Origin: Chionis minor
Lineage: Eukaryota; Chordata; Aves; Charadriiformes; Chionididae
NCBI GenBank assembly: GCA_013398295.1
Contig: VZSF01000969.1
Location: forward strand, 249,017 to 313,016
Length of the DNA stretch: 64,000 nt
Reading direction: 5' to 3'
Shown: one piece after another, positions 55,355 to 64,000 of the stretch
Numbering within the stretch: position 1 is the first letter of the stretch
Layout of the letters: every line of letters starts with the position of its first letter
Program-made: the position numbers and the translations under genes
Notes under the pieces: generated by a model
Told to the model about the DNA's origin: nothing
What the model saw: the letters and a program-made list of their open reading frames with translations, nothing else
Database searches by the model: none

Positions 55355-57796
55355 TTAACTTTTAAAATTAACATTGTTATTTAAAAATTCTGAATTCATC
55401 CTAGAAAATCACAGGATTTTAAGAACCTAATGGCAGAGGTCATGTGAGGTGTATAGCTTCGTAATAAGCATTTCAGGCAAAACATCTCAAGGACATTCTT
55501 AGTAAATCCAAGTAACTTTTGCTGAAAAACAGACTATAGTGAAAGAATGATTCAAATATGACAGACAGTTTACAGTCTTGCAATGCTATTTTGCTGGACT
55601 ATTTTGTAATAATAGTGACAATCCCTCACAGCAGCAGTAGGCATTTTTCAACAAGAGTGAATGGTAACATTCACTGGCTAGGGCAGCCAGGAACGCAATG
55701 CTAGGTTGCAGTCAACAACTTTGTGTTGACTAACACAATAGGTGTTAAGTATTATTGCTTAAAAAACTTTCAGTTCTGGTAATTTCTTGTACTTCTTCCA
55801 GCTATAGATAACATATGAAAATATTTCTTTTTATTATCGCATCCAGGGGAATGGAGGCAACACCTATAAATTAAGAGTTGAATTTTTCTTTGTTGCATTG
55901 CATTACTCTTCAGTTACGTTTATTATTGCACTCCTATTGCCTAACGTAAGAAGGAGTAACTGCTTTGGAGGTGTTTTGGCTTCAGAAGAAACAGCACTGC
56001 AGCACTCATAAATGACCTCATTATTATGGCATTATCAGGGCATGTTTTTATGCCCAGAAGATAGTCCAAACAAATCCACTTCCCCTGTCTGTGCTAGGAT
56101 AGCATATTGGAAAGGCCTAGAGGAGAAGATGGGAGCCCTCTGCTATCATGAAAGAATAAAGCCATTTATAAAGGTCAAGAGTTGATAATACAGCTGTCTT
56201 TTAAAACTCTTGTGGGAGGAAATGCACCACCATCTTAAACTATCAAGGACTGGGAATGGAAGGGCACTGAGCCATATTACTCCTCCATCCTTACCATTGC
56301 TGAAGGAGGATGTGCATTGACTTTGGTGTGTGTATCCAGAGCAATGGGAGGGCCCTTAGTGAGCCTGGGAAAAGAGTCTCCTGGCTGCACCTTGCTATTT
56401 GAGTCTGATTCATTGTCTTATGGGCATGTATCTCATCATAATGTCTCATGGGTATTCTTTATCACAGTCAAAATCTGAGGATGAAGTGTCCAGGCAAGAT
56501 ACTGCCTGCTTCAGTGGTACTAAATGAGTATGTGCTTGATTCAAAATCAGCCTTATTACAAACCTGCAGCACATTCACTGAGGCTGAAACCAAGGCCTTT
56601 TGTCTCACAGTTTGGGTCATGTACATTCTAGTTATAGTAAGTCAGCTAAACATATGTTGCTGTATGTGGTAATGAACTTGCTTAATCATGTTGCTCATAT
56701 TGAGAAGTTGCGTATCTCACACTGAAGGCTGAAACCTCTGACCTTGTATTGAATGAATGGTAAGACTTAGAGAACAAATCTTAAAAGTAACTTCTGTGCT
56801 AGACTCACAGTATTTGATGGAATTGTTTTGCATATTTATAGAGGAAGGCCTTAAAATGTTCTTAGAGAAATAATAGGTCACTGTCCAATCCTCCAGATCT
56901 GTAACAAAAAGTTAAGATTCTGACTGTATATTTAGAAGGTTACTGCTTCCCTGGGGGCAGTGGTTGGTCTGGACTGGATTAGCAAGGCAGCACAAATTCC
57001 ACGATGAAATGGTGTGAATCTGTTCAACAGGAAATACTAAGTGTCTGCAGCAACCCACTATGAAGCCATCAGGCGACAGATCCTGTGCAGTCAAGCTGTT
57101 GGGTTACAGGTGCTCCCTTACTTGCAAACAACAGGTTTGCCAAGGCTAAAAGGTCAGAAGTCAGAAGTGACACCACGAGGACCTAATGATATTTGTTCCC
57201 AGTCTAAAAAGCAAAGCAGAAAACATTTGCACTTCTGAATTTGGTGAGGAGGCAGGCACATACATGTGGCTACTGTGGCTACTGTTCAACTCAGATCAAA
57301 CTTTTTGCTTCACAGGGGCTTCCCTGTGATGTCTCAATGAGAAACCAGTTTGGGAAGAATACTGCACCAGAGGGAACACTGAATCCAACAGTGAAGATTC
57401 AGTAGCATGCAAAGATGCTAGAAATGACTAAGAAACTTTATTGCTGCCTTACAAAATTCCCCTATGCCAAAACTATTTCCTCAAGCTTTGATCACTTAAT
57501 CTGCAATTTATCATTCACGCTTAATGAGGTGATTCCATCACATAGTCAATCTCTTCAAGTTAACACTAAAAGGACTGAAAGATAAAAGGGGAAGAAATTT
57601 CGACAGATCTGCACAAGTTCCAAATTTCCATCCTGATTCCAACATTGCAATAGTGTAGTTATTTGAGTTGCTTGTCCCTGATTTGCAGGGAATTGTGAAA
57701 ATCTTCAAAATCATTCTCCTAGAGAAATTCCACTCTCAGTTATATTGTACTGGGTATTTCCATAGTAAGGAGCAACTACTAAAGACACATTATGAA

Positions 57797-58323
57797 GGGT
57801 TCTGATGAACAACAAGCAGAACACAAGCCAGCAATGCACCCTTGTGATAAAGAAGGCCATCAACATCCTGGGCTGCATTAGGAGGAGTGTTCCCAGGAAT
57901 TTGAGGGAGATGATCCTTCCCCATTACTCAGCGGCCACGTCTGGAGTACTACTGTCCAGTTCTGGGCTCCCTGGTACAAGAGGGAATGAAGAAGACAAAG
58001 CTAGACTCTTCTCAGTAGTGCCCACTAACATGTCAAAGGCCATTGGCATGAATTAGAGCCCATGGAATTCCATCTAAGTACAAGAAAAAACTTTTACTTT
58101 TGCCACCCCCCCCTTTTTTTTTTTCTGTGAGGGTGGCAAAAAACTTGCACAGGTGGCTCAGAGAGGCTGCAGAATCTCCATCCTTGGAGGCATTCAAAAG
58201 CCTTCTGGACACAGTCCTGGGAAACCTGGTGTAGGTGAGCCTTCTTGAGCAGGGCAGTTGGATGAGATGAGCTCCAGAGGTCCCTTCCAGCCTCAACTAT
58301 TCTGTGATTCTGTGATTCTGTGG
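57797..58323 (+). mobile_element. CR1 LINE fragment, about 0.5 kb
   Basis: The frame from 57805 gives NNKQNTSQQCTLVIKKAINI, LGCIRRSVPRNLREMILPHY, the C-terminal ORF2 region. Then comes the ORF2 end (GCAAAAAACTTGCACAGGTG stretch) and the 3' UTR (TCCAGAGGTCCCTTCCAGCC), ending in ATTCTGTG repeats at about 58300-58323. An expanded C8 T12 run interrupts it near 58106-58124. Sense strand opposite to RALYL. Confidence 0.92.
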
Positions 58324-58734
58324 TATAGAACTTGGGAAGAACTTTAGGATTTTTAAGCACAGTGTTGAAAAAGACAAAATGTAAAGACTGTAAATACAAT
58401 ACCTCAGGTGTCCTGCTTTGAGTATATAAATTCTTCTTTAAAACTCCACAATTTTTTTTTAAAATTGATCTTAGGCAAGAAATAAAGCAGTTGATAAACA
58501 TGCAACCAGAGCTGCATCTGTCCAAAATATCTGCTCATCTGAGTAATAAAATAGGAAAATAAAGTAGCTTACTGCTTTTTTTTTCCTGTTAGCAGATAAG
58601 CAAAGGCCAGCAGGTGACAAAAATGCATGTATTAAAAGGCAAAGAAATTACTAATGAAATTCGTCAAGCACTAGTGCCAAAATGACTAAATATCTACAAC
58701 AACATTGATATTGATACAAAAAACTAAATAAACA

Positions 58735-59480
58735 AGTGAAATTTGCCAATGACATGATATTGAAAGGTATCATCTATTCAGAGTGAACTGGAATGGAAGG
58801 GGTAGTCAGGTGATTTTAAGGAATTCTACGGTAGAAAAAAGATGAAATGTAATTGCCCTGAAAAAAGTCCTGCACTTGATTGAGTAACAGCAGAGCTCTT
58901 ATTCTTAACATGAAAGCTCATCAGAGGAAAAAGACAGTGACAGAATTATCCTTGAGTGTAGTTGTAAGCTCAGGTTGATAATAGACTATCACTATAAAGC
59001 AGCCATGAGAAAGAAAATGCAATGCTGGGATGTGTCAAATGATGTATGGCTAAAGATGAGGAAGTACCGTGCCATTGTACAAGGACCTGGTAAGAGCTCA
59101 TCTGGAACAACGTGTACAGGTTGAACTACTGAATTCTAGCAGGCATGTGGGGAGCGTATGCAGGGAAAAGGGCCATGAAGATGACAGTAAGTATGGAAAG
59201 CCTGTAGTGTGACAGAGAGTTTTGTTTGTTTGCCTGAGACAGAAGAAGGTAAAAGGAAATAAAACTTACACTAAGAGAGTGTTGGCACAACAAATAGATA
59301 TGAACAAATAAGAAATAAATTTAGGCTGGAAATTAGAAGAAACAGAGACAGACAAAACCCAGACCTTAACTTCCTTTAAGATGGAGCTTAAAGGATTAGG
59401 TGATACGTCTACTTGCAACGGTAATGAATTAGATTTGGTGACTATTTCCAGCCCTCTGCCAGGAATACAAGGGCCTTTCA
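58735..59480 (+). mobile_element. Probable ancient CR1/L3-type LINE remnant
   Basis: Scattered recognisable words in the right order: GTGAAATTTGCCAATGACAT (reads KFANDM, like KFADDT), CTGGTAAGAGCTCATCTGGA followed by ACAACGTGTACAGG (like the [11 protein letters not shown] region), GGCCATGAAGATGAC, and TTTAGGCTGGAAATTAGAAG near the end. No frame survives. Much older than the other copies; the limits are rough. Confidence 0.5.
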
Positions 59481-60757
59481 GAATGTATCTTTCACTGAAG
59501 CACTAAAGCAGACAAACTGCATCCAGCTCAAAACAAGAGATTTAAAATTGAGGCCAATCACATTTTTAGAAATGAAAGTGCCACTGTTGAATTACAGCTA
59601 TATTTGTGAAACTTTTTTTGCCATAACTACAAATGGATTCATTCACAAAGTATGATTCAGATTTCTTTGGAAAGAAATGTCATGTATTTTTATCTAAGAC
59701 CTTCATGTTTAATATGAAATATTTTATCATCTTGTATTACTTTAGATTTCACTGAAAAATGGGTTAGCTGAGGAAGCTAAATATAAATTCTATGAGTAAA
59801 AATGAATTAATTTAAAGCTATAATCCTGTATGTATTGTGATATCTTAAGTGTCTGCTCCTTAATCTCAAACACACAGGGTATAAGAAATTTGATTAGTGC
59901 TTTCCTCCTGTTTTCAAATGTGTAAAATGAAAGTGCATACTCCAAGAGCTTCAGTTTTTATATTGTTGGAAAAAGTGAGCTTTTCCCAGTTCTAAATAGC
60001 AATCTGCATCTGCTACTTCATACCATTAAGATGAAGAATTACTATGTGCATTTTCCACACCATTGTTTCATTTTGTGAGTTACTTCTGATAATGTGGAGA
60101 CGTTGATTTTTTTTCCCCTCGTCTTTGGAGTTAAAAAGAAAACAAAATGCTGTCAAACAATCCTTGAAAAATTATAGATTCAGGAAGAAATCAAATCTTC
60201 CTAAGTAATGTGTTTTGGGAGAAAACTTAGAGCACATATTGCCACTTTTTGGTAAAACATGAACTTACTGCACTGGTAGACATTATTTTTGCACATGTAC
60301 TCATCAATGCGCAAGGCATTGTTGGTATTATGTTTTTGTAAAATCTTTGCTGTGTGCCACAACAAACTTCTGTCTTTGGATTGCTGGGTTTCAAAAGTGA
60401 GTCCCTCTAATCCTGGTAATTTCACTGAGGGATCTCCTGTGTTCTGACCTTTAATACTATATGTATGGGTTCATTTACTGGATCCAGTGTGAATGTGGAG
60501 AAAAGGTATGAGAACATTTATGCCTATGAGATTTCTACTTAGATCAGAGAAGTCTAGGAGAAGATGTGATCTCATGAGAGTTATGCTATTTAGGGGTGAA
60601 ATCTTCCAAGCACAGGCAATATCATTTTGACATAGTTAATTCTGAACCTGCCATTAAGCTCTTTTACAGTCTTGTATTTCATTAAAACTCAAAATATCTT
60701 CCTTCTCACAAACTATGTTTCTCCTTATTGAAGAGATACTTTATTTAACTAGCAATT

Positions 60758-60852
60758 AATTAGAATTAGAATTAGAATTAGAATTAGAATTAGAATTAGA
60801 ATTAGAATTAGAATTAGAATTAGAATTAAAATTAGAATTAGAATTAGAATTA
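60758..60852. repeat. (AATTAG)15 hexamer microsatellite
   Basis: Fifteen tandem AATTAG units plus a partial one. Only one unit differs (AATTAA at 60824-60829). It lies in a RALYL intron. It is not the telomere repeat. High purity suggests recent expansion and likely length polymorphism. Confidence 0.97.
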
Positions 60853-61628
60853 ACAGTGCATTAGTTCAAGGAGTTCAGATTAGCAGTGTAGAGTAAGGGG
60901 CAACAAAATATTGAATTTCTTCATCCCACAGTTCAATATAACCCACTTTTCCAAGCAAATGGCAAAAGAAGCTGCAAAACTCACATTCTCTACTTTCCAA
61001 CTTGAAGCCCCTGAGGGAATGGCGCGGTTATTTCTCTGATAAACGTCTTACAATAAGCTGATTACATTCCTGTCCAAGTCAACAAAATCATGTTTCTACC
61101 TTTATGATGGGTTGGTTGGATTTGACAAAAAGGGAAATAATTCAATGGGGAAATCAAGCATGAAAGTCTGTATGTGGTGCGTCTGACTCCTTTTAAAGGT
61201 ATGCTGCATGCAGAAAGAATTATTTTCTGCAATTTATTGCAGTATGATAAATAATCACTGCAGTTGGTCTCCAAATGCCATTGTAAAGAACTGAAGGTGG
61301 AAACCCAACAGAAGTCAAAACATCAGCCCATGTTTTTAGTGATGCATCTTGCAACTGTCCCTTCAGTGTTAAAGGGCTGAATCCAAAGATGATCTTGTCA
61401 CCTGGACCTCTAAGACTGACATTTTTAGAATTCACGTCACGCCTGCACACATTGAAAGATACTTTCACGGGGTCATAACACCGTTAGGATCTCTACACTC
61501 CTGATTGCACTTCCATTAAATAATTTACAGGTTCCGCAACATTTGCCATATTATGCAGAAAGTATTTTAGAGGTCTTATAGCGAGTGGCTATAGGTACTT
61601 GGACTAGGGTTGAATACTATAATCTGCA

Positions 61629-62520
61629 CAAAATCACAAAACGTTAGGAAGGGACCTCTACAGATCATCTAGTCCCAGCCCCCTGCCAAAAGAGGTTCAC
61701 CTAGATCAGGTTGGACAGGAATGCATCCAGGTGGGTTTTGAATATCTCCACAGAAGGAGACTCCACCACCCCTCTGGGCAGCTTGTTGCAGTGCTCTGCC
61801 ACCCTCAAAGTTAACAAGTATCTCCTCATGTTCAGATGGAATTTCCTGTGTTCCAGCTTGTGCCCATTGCCCCTTGTCCTGCCACTGGGCACCACTGGCC
61901 CCATCCCCTGGACACCCAACCTTTAGATATTTATAAGCATTGATGAGATCCCCTCTCAGTCATCTCTTCTCCAGGCTAAACAGACCCAGGTTTCTCAGCA
62001 TTTCCTCAGAAGAGAGATGACCCATTCCCCTGATCATCTTTGTAGCCCTCCACTGGACTTTCTCCTGTCTGTCTTGAACTGGGGAGCCCAGAACTGGACA
62101 CAGTACTCCAGATGCGGCCTCACCAGGGCAGAGTAGAGGGGCAGGATGACCTCCCTTGATCTTCTGGCCATGCTCTTCCTAATGCACCCCAGGAGACCAT
62201 TGGCCTTCTTGGCCACAAGGGCACATTGCTGCCTTATGGTCAGCTTGTTGTCCACCAGGACTCTCAGGTCCCTCTCTGAGGAGCTGCTTTCCAGCAGTTC
62301 AACCCCTAATCTGTGCTGGTGCATGGGGTTATTCTTCCCCAGGTGCAGGACCCTACACTTGCCCTTGATGAACTTCACTAGGTTCCTCTTTGCCCAATAC
62401 TCTAGCCTATCTGGGTCTCACTGAATGGTGGCACAGCCTTCTGGTGCGTCAGCCACTTCTCCCAGTTTTTATGTTATCAGCAAACTTGATGAGAGTACTC
62501 TCTTTCCCCTCATCTGGGTC
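61629..62520 (-). mobile_element. CR1 LINE, 0.9 kb, near-twin of the 18-kb copy, inverted
   Basis: On the minus strand it runs from DEGKE-like sequence near 62520 through GATAACATAAAAACTGGGA (FADN box), then the frame 62378-62034 ([20 protein letters not shown] ... [14 protein letters not shown]), and the ORF2 end at 61919-61701, to a short terminal repeat at 61629. Protein-level differences from the copy at 17968-19088 are only a few residues, and both share the FADN change and the frameshift after FKTDRRKSS. It is shorter at its 5' end. Its 3' repeat has decayed to TTTTGTGATTTTGTG. Confidence 0.95.
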
Positions 62521-63841
62521 GTATGCTATGCATTACTTAAGTCCTGACATGGTACTGCAAAACATTTTCTGAAACACAGAATAAATAATAAAGAAAATTT
62601 GGTGGTTATTCTGAGGAACAGATATCTGCATATTAACGTAATATGCTCCGTCCCATTCACTGCAATGAAAATCCAGATTTCTGGGTGAGAGATTTCCTTG
62701 ACATCTACTGGGATATACTAAGGTTCTTAGCTCTCTAGAATAATTTTGGAGTTATTCTTGTCCTGCAGAATGAAATGTATATATATACACATATATAAAC
62801 ATATCTGCAAATAATTTGTCTTCTCAAGGCAAAGTCAGTCCAAAAAGCCCATTCATATTAGACCATGCTTTAGAACAATTAGTGTGTTGAATGCACTGAT
62901 ACTACTAACTTTTCGTATGGATAAGATAACAATAAAGGAGGAATAAAGGAGATCTAATGAATCAATCTGTAAGTGTATATACTTAATAAAGCTTTGATTC
63001 ATTGTGAGAAAACACAGAGACTCAGGGGCTGGAAAACACTAACAAAATAATTTAAATTCTAAGTTTACTAAAGTGAAGATATTGAGCTGTACAGCCAACA
63101 GAGCCTCTCTTTCTCAGAACATCATCCTTTCCGAAGAATGGCTTGAGTTCTTTGTTCCTCAGTGTTTATCACATTTCCATTCTTTCAGTCACATGCATGT
63201 CACATTAGGTTTTTTCTTTCGAGGTCTCTAATACCATCAGCTCATACAGTAGGATCAAGAATGGATGCTAGTGGGCTCACTAGAGGTCCATCTTCTTTGT
63301 TAGAGTGTCAGATTTGGATATGTTATTCAGGCAGAGTATATGATTGGCTCATGTTGATGCCGTAATTAACCCCTCTTGCAGTGAGATGCGCTGTTGGTGG
63401 ATTCACTTATGTCATGGTTGCGTGTAAAACAGCATGATGCTTTGTTGGCCAGTCTGGTGCTGCAAGTGTCCTTTCATTCTTTCTAATAACTGATCCCTAC
63501 CTGATCTTTCTCTTCCTCTTCCAGTGACGCTTCCAAGGACAGTATCACTCCACATAAGGGGCAGGGGAAGACAGGTGGGTGCTGAAAGATGCACGAAGAG
63601 GAAGATGAAGTTCCCAGGACATACTATGGGATGGGGAGCTTGATGAACATGGAGGAGAGAATGCTTATTGTTCATCAGCTCTTCTAAGGCCAGCTCACTA
63701 AAGATGGGCTGAATAAGCCCAAGTTGCCAATCCTGTTTTGGACTCCCTTTAGAACAGGCAAAGACACTTTGCCTCTTTCTACCCTCAAAGGGATCTGGCA
63801 AAGAAAGCCCACACAACCCAACCTCCCCCAGCACCCTCCAG

Positions 63842-63867
63842 CCCACTGTCCCCCCACCCCCCACCCC
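63842..63867 (-). other. G-quadruplex-type tract (G-rich on the RALYL sense strand)
   Basis: On the minus strand the runs are G4, G6, G6 and G3, separated by 1, 1 and 5 bases. This satisfies the usual G3+ N1-7 pattern. More C runs lie on the plus strand at 63825-63836. It lies in intron sequence upstream of the first visible RALYL exon. Confidence 0.7.
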
Positions 63868-64000
63868 AGCTCACATACAAACCTAAAGTCTCAACAAAAA
63901 TCAGTGTGCTTCTGTCTATAGCAAGATTATTAGCTTTGGTTTATTAGCAGCTCTTCACAAGACATCATGGTGCATAAGCAGTCAGGATGAGAGGTGATTT

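Noticed and set aside
60758..60852. AATTAG array as interstitial telomere sequence
   Set aside because: The unit is AATTAG (TTAGAA), not TTAGGG.
61220..61468. 82-codon minus-strand frame as a possible upstream RALYL exon
   Set aside because: Its sequence does not match the basic region or RRM expected before the coiled coil, and no proper acceptor/donor pair bounds it.
63412..63864. 150-codon open frame on the minus strand
   Set aside because: Resembles neither the missing RALYL exons nor any known family; its N-terminal glycines simply translate the C-rich tract.

Overview
The window is vertebrate nuclear DNA, almost certainly from a bird. It is AT-rich and gene-poor, with spliced exons and many fragments of CR1 LINEs, the main retrotransposon of birds and other reptiles. 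Several CR1 copies end in the family's typical 8-bp 3' repeat (ATTCTGTG). A solo LTR of an avian endogenous retrovirus type (TGTCCTGG...CCATGACA) is also present. I cannot name the species.

One gene can be supported: the 3' part of RALYL (RALY RNA-binding-protein-like, hnRNP C/RALY family), on the minus strand. Three exons are visible, in transcription order. Exon 55221-55108 encodes the coiled-coil oligomerisation segment. Exon 50532-50354 encodes the acidic C-terminal tail. A terminal exon starts at 32065 and encodes only FLQIK and a stop (TGA at 32050-32048). All three have good splice signals, and the reading phases join without a break. The RRM and other upstream exons are not seen and should lie beyond 64000. 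About 103 C-terminal residues are encoded here, of roughly 290 in the family.

Layout: 1-28.9 kb is intergenic DNA downstream of RALYL, with CR1 fragments at 2.8, 4.4, 8.5, 18-19 and 21.4 kb and the solo LTR at 27.6-28.1 kb. From 28.9 to 32.05 kb lies the probable 3' UTR territory of RALYL, with several AATAAA signals on the minus strand and one puzzling coding-like tract at 29.6-30.1 kb. The last intron spans 32.07-50.35 kb and holds a CR1 at its 3' end. A 4.6-kb intron separates the two larger exons. From 55.2 kb to the window end is upstream intron, with four more CR1 fragments, an (AATTAG)15 array and a G-quadruplex-type tract.

There is no operon, CRISPR array, tRNA or rRNA gene, CpG-island promoter or complete mobile element. 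I found no convincing new biological system. The most useful leads are a pair of CR1 copies sharing the same reverse-transcriptase lesions, the coding-like tract downstream of RALYL, and a possible alternative RALYL C-terminus by intron retention.
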